Shown here: positions 1 through 10,571 of the stretch, one piece after another
How positions within the stretch are numbered: position 1 is the first letter of the stretch
Layout of the letters: every line of letters starts with the position of its first letter
Origin: Microvirga guangxiensis
GTDB lineage: Bacteria > Pseudomonadota > Alphaproteobacteria > Rhizobiales > Beijerinckiaceae
Length of the DNA stretch: 64,000 nucleotides
NCBI RefSeq assembly: GCF_900102135.1
Contig: NZ_FMVJ01000014.1
Location: 48,367 to 112,366 of the forward strand
Direction of reading: 5' to 3'
Program-made: the position numbers and the translations under genes
Notes under the pieces: model-generated
Seen by the model: the letters and a program-made list of their open reading frames with translations, nothing else
Told to the model about the DNA's origin: nothing
Databases searched by the model: none

Positions 1-10
1 GGAGCGCATC

Positions 11-262
11 ATGAGGCGCCTCATCGTCCTTGCATCGTTTCTCCTCACGCTGACCGGATCAGCCGTTGCGAAAGAGTGCCGCATCCCCGAGCCGAAACCC
101 GGACAGGCAATTCAGGTGCCGGATGCATGCAGGGACACGGTTCGCCCAAAAAACAAGCAGGATGAAGCACTCAAGAGCGACAAAGGCGCTATCGATCTCG
201 GCTACGGAACCACGCTGCGCATCGGCGGACGCGTGCGGGCCGAAACCATGTGGAGAGATTAG
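11..262 (+). CDS. small secreted protein of unknown function
   Basis: An 83-residue protein whose first 20 residues form a signal peptide: two arginines, a hydrophobic core, and a cut after an AVA-K type site. The mature part is about 60 residues, charged, with two cysteines about 17 residues apart that could form a periplasmic disulfide. It ends in a stretch with alternating glycine and arginine. A GGAG ribosome-binding site lies in the first bases of the window, 6 bases before the ATG, so the start is well supported. Upstream context is cut off by the window edge. I do not recognise the family. Confidence 0.6.
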   Translation: MRRLIVLASFLLTLTGSAVAKECRIPEPKPGQAIQVPDACRDTVRPKNKQDEALKSDKGAIDLGYGTTLRIGGRVRAETMWRD

Positions 263-342
263 ACTTTTTTGCTGGGGACCGCGCTGGAACTTGGCTGCCT
301 GGATTCGCATTGGCCTAGCAGTTCAGTTGAGTGGAGGTTCCG

Positions 343-699
343 ATGCTCCTGTCTGCATCCGAAGGCCGGCACTGGCGTTATGAAGTGTGTGAGCACGAGG
401 ACGGATATCTCGTCCAGATGCGCGATCTGACCACCGGAGAACTGGACGAGGATTTCTCCACGATCTTTCGAACCATGCCTGTCGCTTTCGCCTATGCCGA
501 AATGTCGGCGGCATATGAGCGCTATGCAGCCTGTGAGCTGGAGCAGGTTCAGGACGAGCAGATTGAGTTCGACGTGGAAGCCACCGAGCGCCACTTCATC
601 GATCTCAGCGATCGGCTTCACGATTCCGGGATCAACGGCATCGTCATCCAGGCCTGGGAGCGGGAAAGCCAGCGCGGCACGGCGCGTCTCCTCCACTGA
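343..699 (+). CDS. conserved-looking small acidic protein, function unknown
   Basis: About 118 residues, acidic, probably cytoplasmic, with no signal peptide or membrane segment. A GTG 12 bases upstream (331) is in frame, but the ATG at 343 is preceded by TGGAGG with 5-base spacing, so I take the ATG as the start. The sequence begins like a small beta-rich domain and continues as a helical region rich in glutamate. No family recognised. It stands alone, followed by a hairpin that may end transcription. Confidence 0.55.
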   Translation: MLLSASEGRHWRYEVCEHEDGYLVQMRDLTTGELDEDFSTIFRTMPVAFAYAEMSAAYERYAACELEQVQDEQIEFDVEATERHFIDLSDRLHDSGINGIVIQAWERESQRGTARLLH

Positions 700-724
700 C
701 ATCACGAAGAAAACTTTCTTCCGG

Positions 725-759
725 AAGCCGGCGCTTCGAAAGGGGCAGCCGGCTTTCGC
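725..759 (+). terminator. possible terminator after the 343-699 gene
   Basis: Eight-base perfect arms (725-732 and 748-755, AAGCCGGC/GCCGGCTT) separated by 15 bases and followed by a broken T run (TTTCGCTT). The loop is long and the U tract weak, so this is only a plausible intrinsic terminator. Confidence 0.4.
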
Positions 760-825
760 TTGAAAAAGGTCTGGTGATTTACAAGCGCCTCGTCCCGGCC
801 CACATCTAAGGGTAGGGATGAACAC

Positions 826-1536
826 ATGATGCTGCTTTATGGAATTGCCGCCGCTGCTCTCGTCTGGTGGCTGCTCAAAGTCTTCGCTCGCTCAGATACC
901 GCGGCCGTCACCAAAGCTGTGAAAATCGTGGCCGGGATCTCGGCTCTCGGCGCCGCGGTGGTGCTGGGGGCAAAGGGGCAGTGGGCCACGGCGTTGCTGG
1001 TGGGCGGTTTTGGGGCCTGGATGCTCGGCTGGGGCGGCCTGCCGGTTCCCGGCTCCTGGGGCTCTTTCCAAAAAACATCGGGCCGCTATTCGCGCATCCG
1101 ATCCGCCATGATCGAAATGGAGATCGACCATGGCACCGGCGCGGTGGAAGGCAGCGTCCTGGCAGGCAGCTTCGCCGGTCGGCGCCTGTCGAGCCTCGGG
1201 CCGGAGAATCTGCGCCGCCTTTACGACGAGTGCAGCATGCTCGATCCCGAGGGTGTGCCTCTTCTAGAGGCTTATCTTGATCGCCGGTTTTCCGGATGGC
1301 GTGAAGACGCTCAGGGAGATCGAGACACGCGGACGCGCACTCATGCGCAAGCGGGCATAATGACGAAAGATGAAGCCTACCAGATCCTGGGGCTTAAGCC
1401 GGGAGCGAGCCTCGACGAGGTCAGACATGCGCATCGCACGCTGATCAAGAAGCTCCATCCCGACCAGGGAGGGACGGCGTATCTCGCTGCTCGCGTAAAC
1501 GAGGCGAGAGAAGTCCTGCTGAGCCGACATCGCTGA
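826..1536 (+). CDS. membrane-anchored J-domain (DnaJ-like) protein
   Basis: A 236-residue protein with two hydrophobic segments near the N terminus (about residues 3-18 and 33-68), a soluble middle part, and a C-terminal J domain of about 60 residues (175-236). The J domain carries the diagnostic His-Pro-Asp tripeptide followed by a QGG segment. J domains stimulate the ATPase of Hsp70 (DnaK). The single-membrane-anchor plus C-terminal J arrangement resembles the Tim14/DjlA-like proteins of alphaproteobacteria. No Gly/Phe region or zinc-finger region is present, so it is not DnaJ itself. Its client or membrane partner cannot be told from context. It is convergent with the carboxypeptidase gene downstream. 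Confidence 0.82.
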   Translation: MMLLYGIAAAALVWWLLKVFARSDTAAVTKAVKIVAGISALGAAVVLGAKGQWATALLVGGFGAWMLGWGGLPVPGSWGSFQKTSGRYSRIRSAMIEMEIDHGTGAVEGSVLAGSFAGRRLSSLGPENLRRLYDECSMLDPEGVPLLEAYLDRRFSGWREDAQGDRDTRTRTHAQAGIMTKDEAYQILGLKPGASLDEVRHAHRTLIKKLHPDQGGTAYLAARVNEAREVLLSRHR

Positions 1537-1564
1537 TACTCCACGCGCGATCCGGTTATGAACT

Positions 1565-1592
1565 GCGACGGTACAAACACACGTACCGTCGC
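1565..1592. terminator. strong hairpin between convergent genes
   Basis: Perfect 10-base arms (GCGACGGTAC and its complement) with an 8-base loop, placed between the convergent stop codons at 1536 and 1628. No U run follows on either strand. It could be a shared, factor-assisted terminator or an mRNA 3-prime stabilising hairpin. Confidence 0.5.
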
Positions 1593-1627
1593 TCACTATT
1601 AGAGGCTGCAGAGATTAAAACTTCGTC

Positions 1628-3244
1628 TCAGCCGCGGGAGGCGAAGCAGGCCACGCCACTTTTCTTCAGCTGCTTGCAGGCCTGCTCGGCAGCACCCGAT
1701 TCCTTGAAACCGGAGAAGCGGGCGCGGTAGAGCGTAGAGCCATTGGCGCTGACTTTCTCCGTGTAGGGAGAAGCCTTGGTCAGCACCTTGCCGAAGCGGC
1801 TGCGCGCCGAGGCAAGCATGTCCTTCGCCTTCTCCTCGTCATCCGTCGCGCCAAGCTGGATCACCCAGCCGCTGACGGCCTTCTTAGCCTCGGGAGCTTC
1901 AGCCTTCGGTGCTTCGACCTTGAGCGAGGCAACCTTCACAGGCTCAGCCTGCTGAACCGGGGCGGGTGCCTTGGTTTCGATCTTGGCCTGAAGGGCAGCC
2001 CTCTGCGTATCGGAGATCTTGTTCGGTGCGGCCGGAGGAAGAGCAGCATAGGCCTGGGCGTTCAACGGCAGCGGCTCGGAGCCTTTCTGCCAGCGTACTG
2101 AAGACGGCGTTGTCGTCGAGCTGGCACCAGATGCCGAAGCTACCACCGGGCGCAGGGTGTTCAGATCGAGAGGCTTGCGCTCCGGCACCGGGACGGAAGG
2201 AGCCTGGACTACGACTGCCTGCGGCGTTGCGGATGCCACCTGCACGGGAGCCTGTACAACGGGAGCTTTCTCAGCCACGGCCTCGACCGGACGCCTGACC
2301 GGAGCCGGTGCGGGTGCCGCTTCGGCGACCTGGATCGTCTGTGCGCCGCGCTCGACCACCGGCGGCGTGATGCGGGCGCCGGCATAGGCGCGCGGCAGGT
2401 GAGCATCGATCAGGCCCGCCATCTTCTGATCGCGGGACGCGCCGGAGCGGCCGCCGAGCACCACGGCGACGACGCTGCGGGTCTCGGTGTTGACCGAGGT
2501 CAGAAGATTGAAGCCGGAGAGGCGGGTGTAGCCGGTCTTGATGCCGTCCACGCCGTGCACCTTGCCGAGAAGGCGGTTGTGGCCGCGGATCGTGCGCTTG
2601 CCGTATTGGAAGGAGCGGGTGTCGAAATACGCGAAGTATTTCGGGAAACGGTCCTGGATCGCGCGGCCGAGGATCGACAGATCGCGGGCCGTGGTGATGT
2701 TCGGCGGCGTGTGGGGCAGGCCGTGCGGGTTGTAGAACTCGGTGGAGTTCATCCCGAGCTCCCGGGCCTTGCGCGTCATCATGCGCGCGAAAGCATCCTC
2801 GGAGCCTGCGATGTTCTCAGCGACCACGACGGAGACGTCATTGGCGGAGAGCGTCACCATCGCCTTGATCGCGTCCTCGACTTCGATGGTCGAGCCCGGG
2901 CGCAGGCCGAGCTTGGTGGGCGGCTGGCTTGCTGCGTATTCCGATACGGTGAATTGGGTATTCGGGGTGACGCGACCCCGCTCCATCTGCTCGAACAGCA
3001 GATAGAGGCTCATCACTTTCGTGATCGAGGCAGGGATGCGGGGCTCGTCGATGCTCTCGCCTTGCAGAATCTTGCCGGTCTTCGCGTCCACGACGATGGA
3101 TGCGGAGGGAGGGCTGTAGCCGCCACCCTTGGAGCTTACCTTGCGGCGGGCTGCCTCGGCGGGGGAGGAGAAGGCTATGGCGGCTGAAGTGACAATACCA
3201 ATAAACGTCCAAGCAGTTCGGCGTCGTACGCAAACCGAAGTCAT
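1628..3244 (-). CDS. D-alanyl-D-alanine carboxypeptidase with C-terminal SPOR domain
   Basis: A 538-residue penicillin-binding protein of the DacA/DacF (peptidase S11) family that trims the terminal D-alanine of peptidoglycan stem peptides in the periplasm. An N-terminal signal peptide (residues about 1-31) is followed by the catalytic domain with all three motifs: Ser73-x-x-Lys76, Ser133-x-Asn135 and Lys236-Thr-Gly238. A long Ala/Pro/Val-rich linker (about 280-450) leads to a SPOR domain (about 455-538), which binds denuded glycan strands at the division septum. This layout suggests carboxypeptidase activity directed to the septum. The gene is monocistronic and divergent from the phasin gene. 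Family assignment is firm; septal targeting is inferred from the SPOR domain. Confidence 0.92.
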   Translation of the reverse strand: MTSVCVRRRTAWTFIGIVTSAAIAFSSPAEAARRKVSSKGGGYSPPSASIVVDAKTGKILQGESIDEPRIPASITKVMSLYLLFEQMERGRVTPNTQFTVSEYAASQPPTKLGLRPGSTIEVEDAIKAMVTLSANDVSVVVAENIAGSEDAFARMMTRKARELGMNSTEFYNPHGLPHTPPNITTARDLSILGRAIQDRFPKYFAYFDTRSFQYGKRTIRGHNRLLGKVHGVDGIKTGYTRLSGFNLLTSVNTETRSVVAVVLGGRSGASRDQKMAGLIDAHLPRAYAGARITPPVVERGAQTIQVAEAAPAPAPVRRPVEAVAEKAPVVQAPVQVASATPQAVVVQAPSVPVPERKPLDLNTLRPVVASASGASSTTTPSSVRWQKGSEPLPLNAQAYAALPPAAPNKISDTQRAALQAKIETKAPAPVQQAEPVKVASLKVEAPKAEAPEAKKAVSGWVIQLGATDDEEKAKDMLASARSRFGKVLTKASPYTEKVSANGSTLYRARFSGFKESGAAEQACKQLKKSGVACFASRG

Positions 3245-3387
3245 GCTGAAATATCCCTGTTGAGTTTGGTCTCAAACCTCCGCGACCGGTTCCCAGAAAA
3301 GGGATTGTTGCCGGCGCAACACATCCTCTGAACGTAAGAGGATGCGGTTACGAGGGCGTTAACAGGGGCTGGTTCGAATGCATGCTT

Positions 3388-3406
3388 TTTTGTGCGATGC
3401 ACAAAA
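3388..3406. promoter_or_regulatory. candidate PhaR operator 1 (distal)
   Basis: A perfect 19-base palindrome, TTTTGTGC-GAT-GCACAAAA, just upstream of the -35 box of the phasin promoter. Its core TGC-N3-GCA matches the CTGC-N3-GCAG type site reported for PhaR, the polyhydroxybutyrate-sensing repressor of phasin genes in alphaproteobacteria. The match to PhaR is inference; the palindrome is directly visible. Confidence 0.7.
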
Positions 3407-3410
3407 ACTC

Positions 3411-3438
3411 TTGACATATATTGTGCAGTGCACATAAT
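3411..3438 (+). promoter_or_regulatory. sigma-70 type promoter of the phasin gene
   Basis: A consensus -35 TTGACA (3411-3416), 16-base spacer and near-consensus -10 CATAAT (3433-3438). The predicted leader to the ATG at 3500 is about 55 bases. The box is unusually close to consensus for this genome, as expected for a highly expressed gene held in check by a repressor. Confidence 0.75.
3422..3434. promoter_or_regulatory. candidate PhaR operator 2 (proximal)
   Basis: A second TGTGC-N3-GCACA palindrome. Its centre lies 31 bases (three helical turns) from that of operator 1. It sits in the spacer and overlaps the first bases of the -10 box, a position where a bound repressor would block RNA polymerase. 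Confidence 0.7.
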
Positions 3439-3499
3439 GCATTCCGTCACTATTTCCCGGCACTTGGTGCCATTAAACGCCTTATTGTCGAGGTTCACA

Positions 3500-3835
3500 A
3501 TGCTTCAGCCGTTTGCAAACTTGCAAAAGCTTGGCCAGGAAAACCTGGAAGCGACCATCAAAGCCGCGGGTGCCTTTTCCAGCAATGCCCAGGCCATTGT
3601 CAATGAAACCACCGATTTCGCGCGCAAGTCGTTCGAGCACAACTCGGCGACCGTCGAGAAGCTGATCGGCGCCCAGAGCCTTGATAAGGCCATCGAAGTG
3701 CAGACGGCTTACGCGAAGGGCGCTTACGAGAGCCTCGTGGCCCAGTCGACCAAGATGGGCTCGCTCTACACGGCGCTCGCCACGGATATGTTCAAGCCTT
3801 TCGAAGGCCTTCTGACCAAGGCTGTGAAGGCCTGA
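3500..3835 (+). CDS. phaP: phasin (polyhydroxyalkanoate granule-associated protein)
   Basis: A 111-residue, almost entirely helical protein matching the Phasin_2 family: an N-terminal segment around residues 5-20, then amphipathic heptad-like helices, no cysteine, and a C terminus ending in KAVKA. Phasins coat polyhydroxybutyrate granules and control their size and number. The start at 3500 has a GAGG ribosome site 6 bases upstream. The longer in-frame start at 3392 falls inside the promoter and operator region and is rejected. The gene has its own strong promoter and two PhaR-like operators, and is followed by a classic terminator. Confidence 0.88.
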   Translation: MLQPFANLQKLGQENLEATIKAAGAFSSNAQAIVNETTDFARKSFEHNSATVEKLIGAQSLDKAIEVQTAYAKGAYESLVAQSTKMGSLYTALATDMFKPFEGLLTKAVKA

Positions 3836-3866
3836 GACCCGGTCTGAACGCTTCAATCTGTTCTGA

Positions 3867-3907
3867 ATGAAACGCCTGGCCGCCCACGGCCGGGCGTTTC
3901 ATGTTTT
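3867..3907 (+). terminator. intrinsic terminator of the phasin gene
   Basis: Sixteen-base arms (3867-3882 and 3887-3902, one G-U pair) around a 4-base loop, followed by GTTTT. Very stable and directly downstream of the phasin stop. Confidence 0.85.
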
Positions 3908-4108
3908 AAGCTCTGTCCAGCCCTCGCTCGGTTCAGCCTCACGGGAGAGTGAGAAGATGTCGCGCTTCCCTGGGGCACTTTGCGCCCCCATCTGGTTGAT
4001 CTAGCGAACCGAATGGAGCGACTATACATAGGACTCAACGCGCTGCGGCCTGAGCGGAAAGGCTGGCTGCAGGGCAGGGGCCAATAAGAAGGGGTCGGTC
4101 GGATTATC

Positions 4109-4501
4109 ATGCTGCGGTTAGCTCAGGACACTTTGATCCGGTTGAAGCGGTCTCCACTCTCCGCTGCCGGCGGGTCACAGCCCCCTGGCGGCGATGATGA
4201 TGGCCGCTCGAACACAGCGATCATCACAAAAGCCAAGCCGCGCACGAAACGGCCGAACCTTTACCGCGTTCTTCTTTTGAACGACGATTACACCCCGATG
4301 GAGTTCGTGGTGCATGTGCTGGAGCGCTTCTTCAACAAGAACCGAGAGGATGCGACCCGGATCATGCTCCATGTGCACCAGAACGGCGTCGGGGAGTGTG
4401 GAGTTTTTACTTACGAAGTTGCTGAGACCAAGGTGACGCAGGTGATGGATTTCGCCCGCAAGCACCAGCATCCTCTGCAATGCGTGATGGAAAAGAATTA
4501 G
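4109..4501 (+). CDS. clpS: ATP-dependent Clp protease adaptor ClpS
   Basis: A 130-residue adaptor that binds N-end-rule substrates and delivers them to ClpAP. After a variable, flexible N-terminal arm (about 45 residues), the core shows the typical [13 protein letters not shown] segment, the [15 protein letters not shown] helix, and a VAETKVTQV strand. The N-end-rule pocket residues Asn-Asp and the Met of DYTPM are in place. It lies 31 bases upstream of clpA on the same strand, the usual operon. The start ATG is the first in frame; a later TTG would shorten the arm without affecting the fold. Confidence 0.95.
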   Translation: MLRLAQDTLIRLKRSPLSAAGGSQPPGGDDDGRSNTAIITKAKPRTKRPNLYRVLLLNDDYTPMEFVVHVLERFFNKNREDATRIMLHVHQNGVGECGVFTYEVAETKVTQVMDFARKHQHPLQCVMEKN

Positions 4502-4532
4502 CCGAGAGACCCGTCTCATAAAGGACAAGCCG

Positions 4533-6991
<2,459 letters not shown>

Positions 6992-6995
<4 letters not shown>

Positions 6996-7252
6996 CGAGT
7001 GAACTGCATCAGGCCCCCATCGAGGCCACCCGGATCATCGAGCCTCAGCCAAGGCAGCCTAAGCTGTCTTGGCGTGAGCAGCGCGAGTTGCGTCGGCGTC
7101 GGCGGGTTTGGTTTGAGGAAATACTCGGCTGGATCCTGGTGCCTGCCATCATCATCGGCTGCTATTGGCTGCTGAATGTGGGGCTTGCCGCCATGGGGAG
7201 CTCGCCTGAAGCTCTCATGGACGGGTTCAAGACCATCAGGGATGCTTTCTGA
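6992..7252 (+). CDS. small single-pass membrane protein, unknown
   Basis: An 86-residue protein overlapping the clpA stop by 4 bases (ATGA), which implies translational coupling. It has a strongly basic stretch of arginines (about residues 29-39), then one transmembrane helix (about 45-67), fitting an inside-positive anchor. No family recognised. Its coupling to clpA suggests co-expression with ClpSA, but a functional link is only a guess. Confidence 0.65.
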
Positions 7253-7282
7253 CAAGCTCAGGGCATCGAGACTTGGTTCCTC

Positions 7283-7316
7283 AAAGCCGCATCGGCCCAC
7301 GCCGATGCGGCTTTTT
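7283..7316 (+). terminator. intrinsic terminator of the clpS-clpA operon
   Basis: Thirteen- to fourteen-base arms (7283-7296 and 7301-7314) around a CCAC loop with an uninterrupted T run. A textbook rho-independent terminator closing the clpS-clpA-membrane protein unit. Confidence 0.9.
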
Positions 7317-7415
7317 CGTCGAGGGCGGCCTCCAACCCCTAAAGCCATGAGTCCACTTTCTCTCTGTATGCGGTTACGCTGCGTCATGTGCCCGCAACAG
7401 GATTGAGAGGTCATC

Positions 7416-7988
7416 GTGACGAAACTGGTCGGAATTTCAGGAAGTCTGCGTCAGGCCTCATTCAACTCCGCTCTGCTGCGAGCCGCGGCAGGCCTCATGC
7501 CCGAGGGTGCCGAACTCGTCGTCGATACGATCCGTGGCATCCCTCTCTATGATGGCGACCTTGAGGTTGCGGAGGGAATTCCAGAGCGGGCCGCAGCCCT
7601 GAAGGAAGCGATTGCCGCGGCCGACGGGCTTCTTCTGGTGACGCCGGAGTACAACAACTCCATTCCCGGTGTATTCAAGAATGCCATCGATTGGCTTTCC
7701 CGCCCCGCCTCGGACATTCCGCGCATCTTCGGCGGCAAGCCTGTCGCTCTGATCGGCGCGTCGCCCGGCGGCTTCGGAACTATTCTATCACAGAACGCCT
7801 GGCTCCCGGTGCTGCGCACCTTGGGAGCGGATGTCTGGTCTGGAGGGCGCTTGATGGTTTCTCGCGCCCAAACGGTTTTCAACCAGGACGGGACTATTGC
7901 CGATCAGAAGATCGAGGGGCAGATCAAGACATACCTTGAGGGGTTCGTTGCCTTCGCCGCTTCTGCGCAGAGGGCTGGAATCCCTTAG
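7416..7988 (+). CDS. NAD(P)H-dependent FMN reductase (chromate/quinone reductase type)
   Basis: A 190-residue flavodoxin-fold reductase. The N-terminal phosphate-binding loop GSLRQASFNSALL (about residues 9-21) and the PEYNNSIPGVFKNAIDW segment (about 71-87) are signatures of the FMN_red/ChrR/YieF family, which reduces quinones, flavins or metals using NAD(P)H with bound FMN. The start is GTG with a GAGAGG ribosome site 6-7 bases upstream. It is monocistronic, downstream of the clpA terminator and convergent with the next gene. The substrate cannot be assigned from sequence. Confidence 0.88.
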   Translation: MTKLVGISGSLRQASFNSALLRAAAGLMPEGAELVVDTIRGIPLYDGDLEVAEGIPERAAALKEAIAAADGLLLVTPEYNNSIPGVFKNAIDWLSRPASDIPRIFGGKPVALIGASPGGFGTILSQNAWLPVLRTLGADVWSGGRLMVSRAQTVFNQDGTIADQKIEGQIKTYLEGFVAFAASAQRAGIP

Positions 7989-7991
7989 GAC

Positions 7992-9167
7992 TCATTGCTC
8001 CTCTCGATGCTTGAAAGGGGTGGCCTCTTCCAACTCCCCTGCAGCCTCCGATACGTAGGCACGCTCCTGGTCGAGATAGGCTTTCACGGCTCTGCGCAGC
8101 GACGGGTCGGCGATGTCATGGGCCGATGACGTAATCACGGGGCGATACCCGCGTGCGAGCTTGTGCTCTCCTTGCGCACCGGCTTCTACCCGGTCGAGCC
8201 CGCGTGCGATGGCGAACTCGATGGCTTGGTAGTAGCAGACCTCGAAATGCAGGAAGGGATGGTCCTCGATGCAGCCCCAGTTGCGCCCATAGAGCCGCTT
8301 GTCGCCGATGAAATTGATGGCGCCAGCGATGTAGCGGCCGTCGCGCTTGGCCATCACCAGCAGCACGCGATCGGCCATGCGTTCGCCGACAGCCGAAAAG
8401 AAGCGGCGATTGAGGTAGGGCCGGCCCCATTTGCGCGAACCGGTGTCCATATAGAAGGCGAAGAACGCATCCCAATGAGCTTCGGTGATCTCGGAGCCGG
8501 TCACCCATTCGATGGTGACGCCGTTCGCCAGCGCATCCCGCCGCTCCCGCTTGATAGCCTTGCGCTTGCGTGAGGCGAGGGCGTTCAGGAAATCATTGAA
8601 GCTGCCATAGCCCTCGTTGAACCAATGGAACTGCTGATCGTCCCGGCGCAGGAAGTTCTGGCCAGTCAGCGCTTCAAGATCGTTCTGCTGCAGGAAAGTG
8701 GTATGGATCGAAGAAGCGCCGATCTGGCCGCGCAGCGCCCTCAACCCGGCAATCAGGTGAGCACGGACATTCTCCGCCTGCGGTCCATTCGGTACGAGCA
8801 GGCGAGGGCCGGTGACGGGCGTGAAAGGTACCGAGACCTGCAGTTTGGGATAGTAGTGCCCGCCCGCGCGCTCATAGGCATCGGCCCAGGAATGGTCGAA
8901 TACGTACTCGCCCTGGGAATGAGATTTGACATAGCAGGGAGCCGCGCCGAGGAGTTTTCCGCTCTCGTCCTCGACCAGCACATGCACCGGCGCCCAACCG
9001 GCCTTTGGTCCGACGCAGTCGGAATCCTCCAGTGCGGACAAGAAGGCATAGGACACGAAAGGGTTGAACGGATCGTCGTCGCCGGAGCCCGTATTCAGGG
9101 CACAGGCGTCCCAGGCAGTGGCAGAGACCGCCTTCAGGCCTTGGGCGATTTTGACTTGGAGCGTCAC
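7992..9167 (-). CDS. COG3146 (DUF482) GNAT-like N-acyltransferase
   Basis: A 391-residue protein of the DUF482/COG3146 family, often annotated as peptidoglycan biosynthesis/recognition. It has an acyl-CoA N-acyltransferase (FemAB-like) fold. Recognisable segments are NPFVSYAFLSALEDS near the N terminus, the HSWADAYERAGGHYYPKL region, and the C-terminal half with NRRFFSAVGERM and EGVEAGAQGEHKLARG-like motifs. The biochemical role of this family is not established; transfer of an amino-acyl or acetyl group is inference from fold. The start is GTG without a clear ribosome site, so the true start may differ by a few codons. Confidence 0.85.
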   Translation of the reverse strand: MTLQVKIAQGLKAVSATAWDACALNTGSGDDDPFNPFVSYAFLSALEDSDCVGPKAGWAPVHVLVEDESGKLLGAAPCYVKSHSQGEYVFDHSWADAYERAGGHYYPKLQVSVPFTPVTGPRLLVPNGPQAENVRAHLIAGLRALRGQIGASSIHTTFLQQNDLEALTGQNFLRRDDQQFHWFNEGYGSFNDFLNALASRKRKAIKRERRDALANGVTIEWVTGSEITEAHWDAFFAFYMDTGSRKWGRPYLNRRFFSAVGERMADRVLLVMAKRDGRYIAGAINFIGDKRLYGRNWGCIEDHPFLHFEVCYYQAIEFAIARGLDRVEAGAQGEHKLARGYRPVITSSAHDIADPSLRRAVKAYLDQERAYVSEAAGELEEATPFKHREEQ

Positions 9168-9228
9168 TGAATGGAGGGACCCCGCCTTATGAGCTAGAGC
9201 TAGTCACTCGGCGGGATCCTTGCAACAC

Positions 9229-9981
9229 TCAGGGCAGAAAACCCTCGAACACCATCTGGTCCGCGTACTTCTCGGCCTTGGCGCGATCTTCCGGATTGCG
9301 CACGGTCCAGGTCATGACGGGCAAATTGCCGAGAAGCCTGCTCAGGTGGGTTGAGGCGCAGGGAAGGTCCTTCACGCGCCAGGACAGGAAGTGCGGCTGC
9401 ATCGCTTCGAAATCCAGCAGGTTCGCCATCCGGTGCTTCTTCTCGGGCGTCAGGAAGCTGTCGGCTTTCGACGCATATTCGAGCTCGCCAATGAAACCGC
9501 GCGTGATATTAGGGGCGTGCTGTCGCAGGTAGGCCACGATCTCCGGATCGAAGGACTTGATCACGAACGGACCTTTGTAGTCACTCATGATCTCGATGAC
9601 GCACTTTGTCAGGCGCATGTCGCCGTTGAACTTGCTCTTGATCTCGATCACGAGCGGAGTACGCCCGGCGATTTTAGCAAGGTAATCCTTCAGAGAAGGA
9701 ATCTTGTCGCCGCCCATCGTGCCAGAAATACCAATACCGGTGAGGGTGGAAAGATTGCGCTCGGCAACGAGGCCCGACTCGCCGGTGAGGCGGTCGAGCT
9801 CAAAATCGTGGAACACGATGGCTTCGTTGTCGGCGGTCAACTGAACGTCGAGCTCGATGGGGAAGCCGCGCGCTATGGCGGCTTCCGCGGCCGAGATCGT
9901 GTTCTCGATGATGCCGTTTGCCTTATCATGGAGGCCGCGATGGGCGATGGGCTTCGCGACGAGCCAGCTGGGCGTGCTCAT
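9229..9981 (-). CDS. ugpQ: glycerophosphodiester phosphodiesterase
   Basis: A 250-residue GDPD-family enzyme (TIM barrel) that hydrolyses glycerophosphodiesters to glycerol-3-phosphate and an alcohol. The catalytic His-Arg-Gly at residues 14-16, the ENT segment, ELDVQ with the metal-binding Glu and Asp, and the second catalytic His in VFHDFELDRLTG are all present. There is no signal peptide, so it is probably cytoplasmic. Its ATG overlaps the stop of the upstream ridA-type gene (ATGA), showing translational coupling in a two-gene operon. Confidence 0.9.
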   Translation of the reverse strand: MSTPSWLVAKPIAHRGLHDKANGIIENTISAAEAAIARGFPIELDVQLTADNEAIVFHDFELDRLTGESGLVAERNLSTLTGIGISGTMGGDKIPSLKDYLAKIAGRTPLVIEIKSKFNGDMRLTKCVIEIMSDYKGPFVIKSFDPEIVAYLRQHAPNITRGFIGELEYASKADSFLTPEKKHRMANLLDFEAMQPHFLSWRVKDLPCASTHLSRLLGNLPVMTWTVRNPEDRAKAEKYADQMVFEGFLP

Positions 9982-10448
9982 TTGACTTCAAACATTCCTT
10001 CGACTTCGACACAGGCATCGAGCGGCAGCTCCGCAACGCCGATGGTAGAGCGGGCATGGCGGCCCGCATCGCCGAGCACTTCGACCATGAGGTCCGATGC
10101 GCCATTCATGACGGGCGCGAGCGCGGCGAAGGTGGGAACGGCATTGATGAAGCCGCCCAGGCGCACGCAGCGCGTGACGTTGTCGAGATCGCCGACAGCG
10201 GCTTTGAGCTGAGCGAGCAGGTTGATGGCGCACAGGCGCGCCGCCTGCTGGCCGACTTCCGGAGACACTTCCGCTCCCACCTTGCCCTTGTGGGAATCTG
10301 CGAGCTTGCCATCCTGGCCGAGGCAGAGCTGACCGGAGATGATGACGAGGTTGCCGGTGCGCACGAAGGGCACGTAGTTCGCCACTGGGGCGGCGGGGGT
10401 CGGCAGGGTGATGCCGAGGTCCTGAAGTTTCTTGTCGACTGCGCTCAT
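9978..10448 (-). CDS. RidA family protein (YjgF/YER057c/UK114)
   Basis: About 156 residues. RidA proteins deaminate reactive 2-aminoacrylate and related enamines, or serve as similar hydrolases. Family features include LVIISGQLCLGQDGKL, the AARLCAINLLAQLKAAVGDLDNV segment, and the C-terminal LPLDACVEVEGMF. This is the longer subfamily (COG0251, about 155 residues), where the catalytic Arg of RidA is often replaced, so the reaction is uncertain. The ATG at 10448 has AGAGGG upstream and is preferred over an in-frame start 48 bases earlier. Coupled to the ugpQ-like gene. Confidence 0.85.
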   Translation of the reverse strand: MSAVDKKLQDLGITLPTPAAPVANYVPFVRTGNLVIISGQLCLGQDGKLADSHKGKVGAEVSPEVGQQAARLCAINLLAQLKAAVGDLDNVTRCVRLGGFINAVPTFAALAPVMNGASDLMVEVLGDAGRHARSTIGVAELPLDACVEVEGMFEVK

Positions 10449-10571
10449 GGGAGCCCTCTGCTTGTAACAGTGTGGGGGATTAGTGGCGGATACCAATTAA
10501 GGACGCAAGCCGGAACATTGCCCTGTCCTCAAGGTGCGCCTATTTTGGCTCAGGCGACATCAGGAGTAGAC

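Noticed and set aside
3361..3384. tRNA T-loop-like GGTTCGAAT
   Set aside because: No acceptor stem, anticodon arm or D arm can be built around it; a chance match next to the phasin promoter.
3853..4110. 85-codon minus-strand frame between the phasin gene and clpS
   Set aside because: Overlaps the phasin terminator, has no ribosome site, and shows Arg/Ser/Pro-rich noise composition.
9918..10571. N-terminal extension of EipB through the antisense of ridA
   Set aside because: The signal peptide and ribosome site place the true start at 10572; the upstream part is an accidental open frame.
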